Translations under genes and position numbers: made by a program | The notes under the pieces: generated by a model | What the model was told of the DNA's origin: nothing | Databases searched by the model: none | What the model saw: the letters and a program-made list of their open reading frames with translations, nothing else | In this document: one piece after another, positions 46,639 to 61,369 of the stretch | Numbering within the stretch: the first letter of the stretch is position 1 | Layout of the letters: every line of letters starts with the position of its first letter | Assembly: GCA_963682055.1 (NCBI GenBank) | Contig: OY821745.1 | Location: 28,393,342 to 28,457,341, forward strand | Source of the DNA: Primula veris | Taxonomy: Eukaryota; Streptophyta; Magnoliopsida; Ericales; Primulaceae | Direction: 5' to 3' | DNA: 64,000 nt

Positions 46639-47816
46639 TGTTGAACTTAGAGTTCAATAATGATTTTGATTATAACTTTGATTATGTCTTTAATGATTTT
46701 ACGATTTCGATGATATAACGCTTGTCTTTTCCAAAAGAAGTAAATGAAAATTTCAGAATGCTAGAAAGATAGAGCACAGAAAAACGAAGCTACAGGTTCA
46801 AGCGGAACCAGAATCGGAGCTAAAACGAAGAATTTATGAGCTTTCGAAGAATAGCGAGAAGACCAAGAAAACTGCCAGAAGAACAGTCGACCGATCGACT
46901 GGACAAAAACGACCGATCGTTTTTTGTCCAAATTCTTCCAGTGAGCAGGTCGAAAAAACGACCGATCGTTTCTCAGAAACGACCGATCGTTTTCTGAAAA
47001 CGACCGATCGACTGTAGAAAACGACCGATCGTTTTCTACAGATTTCGAAAACAGCTTTTCAGCTTTTTCTGGAAAACAGCTTAAAACCTCTGAAAAATAG
47101 CCTCAACCACTTCCAACGGTCATAACACAGAAAAACAGACTTTGTGACCATATATACCTCAAACATCTTTCTTCAAACACATCAATCTATCATCCTAAAA
47201 ACCTCTCTTAATCAAAACCCAAATTATCACCATTTTGGTGAAAATATTCGAAAAAGAGGAAATTAAGAAGAAAGCGATTCAAGCTCGAACAACAACAAAG
47301 ACTCACCAATTAGCTTATTTAGAAGCAAATAGAATAGTGAGTGTAGTTACATTTTTGTAACAAAATTGTAAACGAGTATTTTATAAACTCATTTTTGTGA
47401 GCGAGTGATCGGGTAGAGGCTTTGTAAGCAAGTGAAGCTTAAAAGCTCTAGGTCTTTCATTTCGGGACACTCATAAAGTGAGGGGGAGCTTAATCGGTCG
47501 ATTAGCTCATTAGGATTGTAATATCCGGGAAAAGAATTTTTAGTGAAATACTCGGTAGTACCGAGGAGAGGACGTAGGCGCGTTTTGCCGAACCTCTATA
47601 AATCACGGTGTCATCTTCTTCCCTTAAACTTTTATTTTCCGCAAATATTTATTCTTGCTTGCTTGCGTTTGAATTTATTAACGATTATTAACGCTTAAGC
47701 TTAGAATTGTGTAAGTTGGGGTGTTAGTTGCACTTAAGTTTTAATTATGCGAAAATCGCCATAAACCTTATTCACCCCCCCCCCCCCCCTAAGGTTTAGC
47801 CGCACACGGGCCAACA
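46639..47816 (+). repeat. 5' LTR, subfamily 1
   Basis: Contains six copies of the palindrome-like core CGACCGATCG between 46888 and 47031. Some have extended arms (TGGACAAAAACGACC paired with GGTCG-like TTTTTTGTCCA; GTAGAAAACGACC paired with the GTTTTCTAC side). A run of about 14 C residues lies near 47776-47789. Confidence 0.9.
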
Positions 47817-47878
47817 ATTGGTATCAGAGCCGAGGCTCTTGCATATAGGAATCTAGCGATTTTAGAGTTAAGATCCCA

Positions 47879-50095
47879 ATGGCTAATTTGTACAATTTCG
47901 CATCCGGCATAGCTGTATCCCCAAATACTCCACCTTATTTTGATGGAATAAATTTTTCATATTGGAAGGATAGGATGAGCATGTTTTTACAAAGCTATAA
48001 TGTTAAACTTTGGATGACCATAAAAGTAGGATATTCCGCACCTACATCCGAAACTAGCGAGAACCCAATCCCCGTAGAGGACCTAGATAACGCTCAACTA
48101 GAAGCCTACTCTACGAACGCCAAAGCGATGTACGCTATTGTTTGTGCCATTTCCCCTAACGAGTACAACAAAATTTCCGCTTGTAAAACCGCTAAGGGTA
48201 TGTGGGATAAGCTAGTAGTAATGCATGAAGGGACTAACCAAGTTAAGGATTGTAAACTCTAACTATTAGTTCATGACTATGAGCTTTTTAAAATGAGCGA
48301 GGGTGAAACTATTTCCGATATGCTTGCTAGATTTACTACTATTACTAATGGATTAACATCTCTTGGTAAGCATTTATCTTGTAAGGAAATGGTCTCAAAG
48401 GTGATTCGGAGCTTACCAAAAGAATGGGAACCAAAGGTCACCGCAATTCAAGAGGCGCACGACATGAACACCTACACTCTTGATGCATTGACGGGTTCAC
48501 TCATTACTCACGAGATCACCCTCAATAATCACAAGCCAATCTCGAAAAGGAAGGAGATAGCTTTCAAAGCAACAACTTGTAACGAAAGCAATGAACTATC
48601 CAATAACGACGAAAATTCAATGCAAATCATTCGAATCGTCAAGGAAATACTCAAGCTAAAAGACCACCTCAAACATAAAGGTAAATCGTCAAATAATTCA
48701 ATTTATTCTAATGATTTTGTTTGCTATACTTGTGGCAAGGAAGGACACATGGCTAGAGATTGCATCAAAAATCGCAAGAGCAAAGGCAAGAACAAGATAT
48801 CCGCCTCAAGCTCTAGCGATAGCTCGGACCAAGATGAAGTCGCTCACCTTGGTTGCTATATGGCCATGGAAGACAACCATGAACAAAGCCTCTCATCCTC
48901 AAGCGAAAGTGACAACGATGAGGTAAAGGAATTCTCTCATGATGAATTAATTCATATGTGTGGAATTTATTCCGAAAAACTTCCTAAGCTTGTAGAGAAG
49001 GTTAAATCTCTTAAAAGGATAAATTCTTCCCTCAATGAAGAAATAAGATCCTTAAAAAGAGATAAAAATGAAAATGAGTCTATTCCAACATCGTCATTCT
49101 CTTTACATGATATAGATGACGAAAAGGAAGACTTGAAAGACAAAAACAATAATCTCGTCATTCATAATAAGTCTTTACAAACCGAGATCAATTTTCTTAA
49201 AAATGAAGTATCTAGACTTACTAAAACTCTTTCAAAACCATCTTCTTTAGATTGTGATCTATTAGAAAATTTTGAAGAGTTAAAGGATGCTTTCGATAAA
49301 GTTAAAAGCAAAAACAAGGTTTTGAGTTCTCATGCTTTTAACTTAAATGACAAGGTCAAGGTTTTAGAAACCGAGAATGAATCGTTGAAAACTAAAAACA
49401 ACGATCTTGTCATTTCCATTGAAAAACTTAATTTAACAATTTCAAAGTTTTCTAATGGTAAAACCGTTTTAGATAACATTTTGAGTTGTCGAAAAGATTT
49501 CAATGATAAGAGCGGTTTAGGTTTTGATTGCATTGGTTCTACTTCAAACAAAACCCGCTTCGTTAAAACCTCTAATATTTCTACAACTCCTATTCCACCT
49601 AAACCAGAGGTTGTTTTTACTAAAGGGAGTACTTCCAAGATTTTTCAAAAATCTTTTAATGATAGGAAAGGTATAGGTTTTAAAACCAAATTGGATACTC
49701 CGAAAAACCTTTCCAAAACTTCGTATAACTCTCATTATACTAAAAAGTCTAGGCATTGCATACATTGTAGTAGAAGTGAGCATAATTCTTCTAAATGCCC
49801 AAATCGCTTTCATGTTAGTAGAAGCAATTTGAAATGGGTAGTAAAGACCCGAGCCACTAACAATGTCGGACCCAAAAGAAATTGGGTACCAAAGGACAAA
49901 ACTTGTGTTGTAGGTATCTCCATCCAAAAGGAGAAAATCAACAAATGGTTGGCAACACTGGCAAAAGTCGTGGAAGTCAAGAATATCGACTCCACCATCA
50001 AGAATGAAGTGTCGTTGATCGACAAAGGTGGAAGGCATACCAACAAATGGTACCACCTATTTGGAATTGGCAACGCTCAATGCAAATGCCATTAG
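47879..50095 (+). pseudogene. Gag of the subfamily-1 element (one in-frame stop)
   Basis: One frame spans 739 codons from the ATG at 47879 to the stop at 50095, broken only by TAA at 48260-48262, where the related copy has CAA. The N terminus has the copia Gag region (YFDGINFSYWKDRMSMFLQS), followed by a UBN2-like part (MSEGETISDMLARFTTITNG). The first zinc knuckle is CYTCGKEGHMARDC (48722-48763). A long coiled-coil-like stretch of about 200 residues is at roughly 48990-49480. The second zinc knuckle is CIHCSRSEHNSSKC (49757-49798), then RNWVPK, a motif that in related elements is followed by protease. No DSG protease motif, integrase or polymerase follows. Role: packaging of element RNA; polymerase must come from another element. 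The single stop implies it was copied while still intact, or was helped in trans. Confidence 0.88.
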
Positions 50096-50373
50096 AGAGC
50101 GGACTCAACATCACATATTTGGTATACTCTAATCCTTAGTATTTACATATATGTGATTAGTTGGGGCATATACATCGTAATAACATTTTTCATGTTTTGG
50201 TTTTTCTTTAAAAACCCTTCACATAACCCCGTATTTTTTTTCTTGATTGCATTTTGATAATGCCAAAGGAGGAGAAAAATGATATATTTAGAGATAATGC
50301 GTTTTGTTAAAATGGAGGAGATAGTTTTCTTGTAAAATCATCATTAGTTTGTCATAATCAAAATGGGGGAGAT

Positions 50374-51544
50374 TGTTGAACTTAGAGTTCAATAATGATT
50401 TTGATTATAACTTTGATTATGTCTTTAATGATTTTACGATTTCGATGATATAACGCTTGTCTTTTCCAAAAGAAGTAAATGAAAATTTCATAATGCCAGA
50501 AAGATAGAGCACAGAAAAACGAAGCTACAGGTTCAAGCGGAACCAGAATCGGAGCTAAAACGAAGAATTTATGAGCTTTCGAAGAATAGCGAGAAGACCA
50601 AGAAAACTGCCAGAAGAACAGTCGACCGATCGACTGGACAAAAACGACCGATCGTTTTTTGTCCAAATTCTTCCAGTGAGCAGGTCGAAAAAACGACCGA
50701 TCGTTTCTCAGAAACGACCGATCGTTTTCTGAAAACGACCGATCGACTGTAGAAAACGACCGATCGTTTTCTACAGATTTCGAAAACAGCTTTTCAGCTT
50801 TTTCTGGAAAACAGCTTAAAACCTCTGAAAAATAGCCTCAACCACTTCCAACGGTCATAACACAGAAAAACAGACTTTGTGACCATATATACCTCAAACA
50901 TCTTTCTTCAAACACATCAATCTATCATCCTAAAAACCTCTCTTAATCAAAACCCAAATTATCACCATTTTGGTGAAAATATTCGAAAAAGAGGAAATTA
51001 AGAAGAAAGCGATTCAAGCTCGAACAACAACAAAGACTCACCAATTAGCTTATTTAGAAGCAAATAGAATAGTGAGTGTAGTTACATTTTTGTAACAAAA
51101 TTGTAAACGAGTATTTTATAAACTCATTTTTGTGAGCGAGTGATCGGGTAGAGGCTTTGTAAGCAAGTGAAGCTTAAAAGCTCTAGGTCTTTCATTTCGG
51201 GACACTCATAAAGTGAGGGGGAGCTTAATCGGTCGATTAGCTCATTAGGATTGTAATATCCGGGAAAAGAATTTTTAGTGAAATACTCGGTAGTACCGAG
51301 GAGAGGACGTAGGCGCGTTTTGCCGAACCTCTATAAATCACGGTGTCATCTTCTTCCCTTAAACTTTTATTTTCCGCAAATATTTATTCTTGCTTGCTTG
51401 CGTTTGAATTTATTAACGATTATTAACGCTTAAGCTTAGAATTGTGTAAGTTGGGGCGTTAGTTGCACTTAAGTTTTAATTAGGCGAAAATCGCCATAAA
51501 GCTTATTCACCCCCCTCTAAGGTTTAGCCGCACACGGGCCAACA
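50374..51544 (+). repeat. 3' LTR, subfamily 1
   Basis: Nearly identical to the 5' LTR. The visible differences are two substitutions near 50490, one near 51457, one near 51483, one near 51501, and a shorter C-run. Confidence 0.92.
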
Positions 51545-51738
51545 TCCTTAATCAAGTCTTGTTTTCGGATAGGGTATTCGCTAAAGAACTCGAAGCATTG
51601 GTCTTCAAAATAAAGGAGGCCAAGAAAACGAAGAATATGTATGATTGGAGTTAGAATTGTGACTATAAGGAGAAAAACTAGATATACGATTATGTTCAGG
51701 GAGAAGTTGTTCTTGTTGTATCCAACCGGAAATCCCAT

Positions 51739-51823
51739 TTTAAGATAATTTTAATAAGAATTTAGAGAGAGAAAAAAAAAGGGAGGCATGTTTTTTTCGT
51801 TGGTTGAAATACAGAATACATAC

Positions 51824-51880
<57 letters not shown>

Positions 51881-53113
51881 GTATATTGTGACATGATATA
51901 AGTCTAGTTTATGAAGGCTCGGGTGGAAGTTAGTGTAACACAAGAAATTAGTAGTTAATTAATCAATGACTGTTTTCATGGGACAATGGTGACATAAGTT
52001 TTCTTTTGAAGATAAGTTAAACTAGTGATCAGAAGTCATTTTGATATATTTTCTAATTATTTTGGTTATTACAAAAATATTAATTGCAGAGTATGATTCA
52101 CCTATTATTTGTAGTTGCGGAGCTATGATAGAAGAATGAGTGGGGTTTATATTTTCATAATATAAAATTATAAATGCAAAATTTATACAGTTAAGTGTGA
52201 TTTTTAAAAATATATCCCTTCTAGCCCTTTTTTTAATAAGATAACATGAAATGACAATTAACAATTAATCATAAATTAACATCCCTAACATAGATTGGTA
52301 TCATTTTAATGGCACACCAAGGAGGTCAGTTTTTTAAAAAAAAAAAAAAAAGTATATTATTAACCAAACCAACCAAACACAAAAAAACAAAAGGCTATCC
52401 CACATGCCGGAATAAATCTGAAATTTACGGATTTTGACTTAAAGTAACGTACTTCAAGCCAAGCAATCCGTATAGATTATCCTCTTTACAATTATATAAC
52501 AACAAAAATAAGGGCTCAACCATTACAACTAGCCCATTTTTACTAACAGTGAGAAGTAAGCTCTAATGTTTGTAACAAAATTTAAAGTTTCTCCAAACAG
52601 GTCTCTCGATCTGCCTTTTCATAAATTTCAAGTTAGCAGCTTTTGCTTTCAAGTGAAAAGGTCAAGTTTCTTCACTCGTGTATAACTCTAAATATTTTCA
52701 CACAAAAAACGGTTGCTCAAAATAACGTCACTTATGGTAATTTAAATTATTGGTCAATATGAAGAATTGACCATTAGTTGATTGCAAAGAATTAAAATAT
52801 TAATTGGATTTGCAATTTTAAATTCATAATACACTTGAGTTGAATTGGCCAACAGTTTAGAGGTGCGGTCACTCTATAGATCTAAATTCTCATGTGTCTA
52901 TTCTAGTGTTTGTCATCAACCAAAAACTACACTAGTTTACCATGCAAATTTGAAGTCAATTCAGATGTTAATTAAGTTTATGAATGTATTCTTATCTAAG
53001 ATTATTTTTAATTAAGGTACTTCATGGTAATTTAAAGTTTACAACGCTAATATGAGAAATAATGTCCAACTGCTTTTTACTAGATTTTACCAAGTCACAT
53101 TTTCGCTCACCTA
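51739..53113. repeat. Segmental duplication block C, right part
   Basis: Upstream flank of RING copy C. It matches block A 4444-5818, ending at TCGCTCACCTAA in both. It has a TA microsatellite (51828-51876). The conserved short frame seen at 5118 is present at about 52420-52600 but has a stop. Confidence 0.8.
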
Positions 53114-55540
53114 AATAATATGGCACAAAGTTCCTAAGGACAAAAGGGAAACTGGGGAGTTTAAATCCTTTTAAGCAACCGTATCAGTTTACTTATCATA
53201 TTCTTCGTATCTAAGGTGAAAATTACACTATTTACAATTTTTTAGTTTTCTTATCCATTACTTTATCACATTTTTTTATTATTACCTTTTCATATTGTGA
53301 TATTTAGAGAGAGAGGGGTAAGATTAAATTATTGGTTTTGTCTAATTGGAGTAAAAACAAAATATAAAAGAGACAATAATTAATTATTGTTTTTGTTTTA
53401 ACGAGACATAAGCTCTCCATGTATACAAGGGATGTTGAACTAAAGTTAATTTTGAGGTAAGGTAATGGATAATTGATGTGGATCATATTTTGTGATGAAA
53501 TCTTATAATTTAAGGAAACTAAGTGTTTTAAGGACATTGATGTAGATGCTTTATTGTAGCAATCGATTACTAATACTGTCGTAGGCACGTACTCTTAGAA
53601 AAAAATTGGAGAGTCGGACGACACTGTAAATAGTGTGCATTGGACATCTTATTCACATGTCTTTACGGATTTTCTATTTACCAGCTCAACACGTGCGTCG
53701 GACACGGTTGAAAGATTGCAGAACGTGAATATTTTAAAATCTGAATTAAATTTGAAAAATATTTGATATGAGAATTATCTAGAATTACCTATAAAATGTA
53801 GGTTTAACTGAAAACTTTACATGTTTTACGCCACTTATACCACCACGATGATTAATTTAATTTCAAAACAGAATAACTCTTTCTCACATACTCGATATGA
53901 CACATTATAACTATTGTTTTGCTAAGTAGAAAAATGTAAAAACTTTTTAAATGTTGTGTTCTGAGTTCTAGGGTTTCTAAAATTTTAAAATGTGTTATTG
54001 GAATATTATGCTCTATATTTTTCATTTGTTTTCACAGTGATGGAATGATGGCCACAAATCAATCTATAAAAAGTGTTCATATGATGATTTGACATGTGAG
54101 CTGGACATAATAAACAGACGTATGAGTAGCATAGGATCAATACAATTTCTATTAAGTACTAATGAATTAAAAAAAAAAATGATATATATATATATATATA
54201 TATATATGCTTAAATCAGTAAAAAAAAAGTTAGCTCGCAGACGGAATTAGTGACAAATTTTGTTTCTCAACGCTCTATTTAGTGACGGCATGACAATAGA
54301 TTTCAATTTTATTGACAGAAATTATCATTAACGGATAAATTATTTAATCCTCCCGGTGATGTGGTCGTCATTACCATTAATCAGTTGACAAATTGTATGC
54401 AGACCATGTTTATCAATTCAAGGCTACAGCACATTCTCTTCGTTAATTAATTTTATCAAAAAAAATATTCTTTCATAGAGTCTCCATTTCCCAACCCACT
54501 TTGCCATTTACTCCGTAATTCATCTGATGAAAATTGCAACAATGTACTTGTATATTCCCAATTGAATTATTGATAGACAAAAAGATAGTTGAAAGGAAAT
54601 TTAACGATTATATCTATTTATTTTTTAAAACTTTACTTTTCTCATAAACTATTCCAAAAACCCGTTTTGTTGAGATTGACTACTCGGTTTTTTATTTTAG
54701 AAAGACATTTCATAATCAAATTGTAATAAACGAAATAATAGAAAGCAATTTATGTGGATTTCATTAAATTTATTTCCATTCTTAACTCATAAATTCAAAT
54801 CATAAATAATATAATGTTGGGTTAGTTGGATATAGACTGAGTTTGAATTTGTAAATAAAAAAACAAAACAAAGTAAAAAAAAGAATAACTAAAAGTAGAA
54901 AAAAAATAGAAAAAAGAAGAACTTAATTATAAAAAACGTTTGGTCTTTTTTCCTAAGAAACAAAAATGTGAGTCATTAATGTTGAAGAGTTGATTGGCCT
55001 CATATACACGTGACATCGGTTGTATAGTGTGGAGGACCACGTCACCGTCCGCTAAGAGGGCTAAATAATTTGTTCATTTAGCAACAACATTTTCCAAAAT
55101 TTACATTAAAAACGTTCTGGTGATCAAGGATTCTCATAGTTAAACGTTTACTACCAAATTCATCAAAATTATGCATATGGATATTTGTCAGAATGATCAA
55201 GAAATAATAGTGGTGCTGATAAATTGCTCATTAGTTTATATTATTATGCCCTTACATTCATTTTGATGCCATCTGGTTTTCAAAACTTCACAGTTAATAT
55301 GGACACACATGTAAATTTAGAAATTGTCGCAGTAAAAATACTGTAGAATGTACTATGTAGCCTATGGGTTTGGTATGGGCGAAATGGAATGAAGTCTATC
55401 TTTTACGAATACTTTGAAGTTTTTCCACAAAAATAAAAATAAAAGAAGCTTTATTCCGGAACATTTGCTACTGTAAAGGAAAGTATGAGGCATCCAATTG
55501 AATATAGTTTTGTTTGCAAGGTATAGTATTAATAGTATGT
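53114..55540. other. AT-rich spacer
   Basis: No supported gene. A TA microsatellite lies near 54181-54208. Near 54240-54330 there are GTGACAAATTTT and GTGACGGCATGACA phrases that recall the interior of the CACTA MITEs, but no termini are visible. The 94-codon minus-strand frame at 53304-53588 has no recognisable domain. Confidence 0.5.
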
Positions 55541-55733
55541 CGTTATAAAAAAAATACTTAAATAACGACGGGATTAGTGATAGTATTTTTTGTTACGAGC
55601 TTATTAGCGCGGTTTTTGTGACGGTTTTATGACAGTTTAGTCAATTTGCGACAGATTTGTGACAGATTTTTAAATTAGCAACAGACTTGTAACAGCTTTT
55701 GACTCTCACTAAATCAAACATTATTTTGTAGTG
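55541..55733. mobile_element. CACTA-type MITE, second copy
   Basis: Aligns over its whole 193 bp with 988-1181: the left end is CGTTATAAAAAAAATACT (two changes from CACTATAAAA) and the right end is TATTTTGTAGTG. Flanking triplets are TGT and CGT, a possible decayed 3-bp target duplication. Non-coding. Confidence 0.65.
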
Positions 55734-56035
55734 CGTGTACCCTACTTATATCATGTTTGTTTACATAAAATGTAATTAGTAGTACTACATGAGTATACGA
55801 GGTATATGACTAATTATACTGCACTTTAACCTAACAAATGTAAACAAACATTTGTGACAGATTTTTAAATTAGCAACAGACTTGTAACAGATTTTGACTC
55901 TCACTAAATCAAACATTATTTTGTAGTGCGTGTACCCTACTTATATCATGTTTGTTTACATAAAATGTAATTAGTAGTACTACATGAGTATACGAGGTAT
56001 ATGACTAATTATACTGCATTTTAACCTAACAAAGG
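55655..56035. repeat. 195-bp tandem duplication including the MITE end
   Basis: ATTTGTGACAG starts at 55655 and again at 55850, and both copies continue through the MITE right end and about 115 bp of flank (GTACCCTACTTATATCATG and ATGAGTATACGAGGTATATG). The copies are nearly identical, so the duplication is recent. Confidence 0.9.
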
Positions 56036-56298
56036 GTATAACTAATAACACATTATATGGTGGTATTATTATACACTCATATTGCTAGTTATAAATAATA
56101 CCCTCCAAACAAACATGGGCTAATTTCTTAGAAGAAATCTACCAACGTAGTTAAATACATCGGTTAATTTCTTTCACCCTTAACAGTTAACAATTCAAGA
56201 TGAGTTCTGAAATAAAATTCAAGGAAATCTAGTCGAAGATGTATACGCTACACATAATTAAAACAAGATACAGGCATGTCAACCATTGCTCACTAATC

Positions 56299-56655
56299 TT
56301 ATCGAAAGATACGCGACATGAAAGGCGTCCTACACAGTGGACATAGGTTATGCCCATGATCGATCCAGCGGTCTACACAACTCGGGTGGAAGTTATGTCC
56401 ACAATTCTTCAACCATCTGATGTTTTCTCTCCCCTCATACTCGTTCAAACAAACGGCACAACTCTCCGACAAATCTTTATCTACAACTACATCATCAAAC
56501 CATTCTTTACTAAATTCTTCTGTTGGGTACTCTGTCGGACGAGCTAGAATGCCGATGAGGAAGAAAAAAGGGAACAAAATCCAACCGAAGAGACAAAATA
56601 AATAGAGACAGATGCTTGTTGAGAGGCTCTGTGACATACCCAAAGCAATTGCCAT
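56299..56655 (-). CDS. RING-H2 finger E3 ubiquitin ligase (copy D, diverged)
   Basis: 118 residues, intronless. Residues 13-37 are strongly hydrophobic (membrane anchor). RING-H2 occupies residues 66-108: C66-x2-C69-x15-C85-x1-H87-x2-H90-x2-C93-x11-C105-x2-C108, with the same spacing and the same IRWLK...CVDRW core as copies A-C. The protein ends shortly after the domain (RTPFMSRIFR). It is shorter and much more diverged than A-C and is not in the duplicated block, so it looks like an older paralogue. Predicted membrane-bound ubiquitin ligase; substrate unknown. It lies downstream of the MAP kinase gene on the same strand, about 700 bp away. The frame is intact; expression is not shown by sequence. 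Confidence 0.85.
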   Translation of the reverse strand: MAIALGMSQSLSTSICLYLFCLFGWILFPFFFLIGILARPTEYPTEEFSKEWFDDVVVDKDLSESCAVCLNEYEGRENIRWLKNCGHNFHPSCVDRWIDHGHNLCPLCRTPFMSRIFR

Positions 56656-57351
56656 TGAAGAAATTGGTATTAGGTGGTTTGCATAAAATATTTAGTTCGA
56701 TATATTATTTCAGCACTGTATTATAGATGACTGTGTTTTAGTTGCGGACTTTTCTTTGTCAATGCAATTCTATTGTTTAGAATGGAGACAATAAAAACAA
56801 AACTAGGTATATTGTAAGACAAAATTTACTGTATTCAGTTTCAGTTAGTTGTATTAGTATCTATATAATTCCAAAAGCTAAGAGTAATTATAACAAGACA
56901 AACTGATCATACACAACTAATACCTCAGATGATAACGCTGCATATTAGATTGATAAAACCTCCTAATCTCGCAATGTACAATCACATCGCACGTCATGAA
57001 ATATGGATCTACTTGGAATTTGGCTGTTACAATGCCTTAAACCATCAGAATCCCATTGCCTGAACCTCTTTAGTACTCTCATTATAATCTGTTTTCAGAC
57101 AAAAACTTCCAAATAAATTCCATTTCTTCTTTTGAAAAGCATCTTATACTGCTACACAAATAACAAATTAATCAAAACAAACCAGTACAATCACCCCAAA
57201 CAAACAATATCAGTATTATAAACCCCAGTAATCTGAATCACCTACAATTATTGCTTTCCCTCAAAGGATTCTGTTTAGAGTTTAATACAATTTAGTACAA
57301 GAGAATGTCATGCCATATATCTAACCATCTATTTCACACGACGATGTATCC

Positions 57352-61369
<4,018 letters not shown>

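Larger units (their letters stand above)
46639..51544 (+). mobile_element. Young gag-only LTR retrotransposon, subfamily 1 (4906 bp)
   Basis: The 5' LTR is 46639-47816 (1178 bp) and the 3' LTR is 50374-51544 (1171 bp), with termini TGTTGAACTT and CACGGGCCAACA. Target duplication is TCCTT. The primer-binding site TGGTATCAGAGC is at 47819-47830 and the polypurine tract AAATGGGGGAGAT at 50361-50373. I count about five substitutions between the LTRs plus a difference in the C-run, so the insertion is recent. The internal region (2557 bp) codes for Gag only. This architecture matches the plant non-autonomous group described as TR-GAG elements. Confidence 0.93.
46369..51738 (-). pseudogene. BRH1-like: RING-H2 gene copy C, split by an LTR element
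   Basis: The 5' part (51545-51738) encodes MGFPVGYNKNNF and the hydrophobic segment up to DLIK. The 3' part (46369-46638) encodes the linker and RING-H2 domain (CSIC, CKHVFHQNC, CPLC) to the C terminus. A 4906-bp LTR element lies between them and the 5-bp sequence TCCTT is duplicated at both sides (46634-46638 and 51545-51549). Both halves otherwise remain close to copies A and B. One extra T in the T-run near 46383 changes the last residues to MFFFIII. The insertion must abolish the full protein. The 3' half could only be translated from an internal Met. Confidence 0.92.

Noticed and set aside
49330..50073. Minus-strand frames of 87-170 codons opposite gag
   Set aside because: Antisense shadows of the gag frame, without domains.
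51828..51876. TA run as a promoter TATA box for RING copy C
   Set aside because: It is a length-variable microsatellite in all three copies, and position relative to a transcription start is unknown.
54240..54330. Third CACTA-type MITE
   Set aside because: Only scattered GTGACGG/GTGACAA phrases are present; no CACTA termini or 3-bp target repeat could be found.
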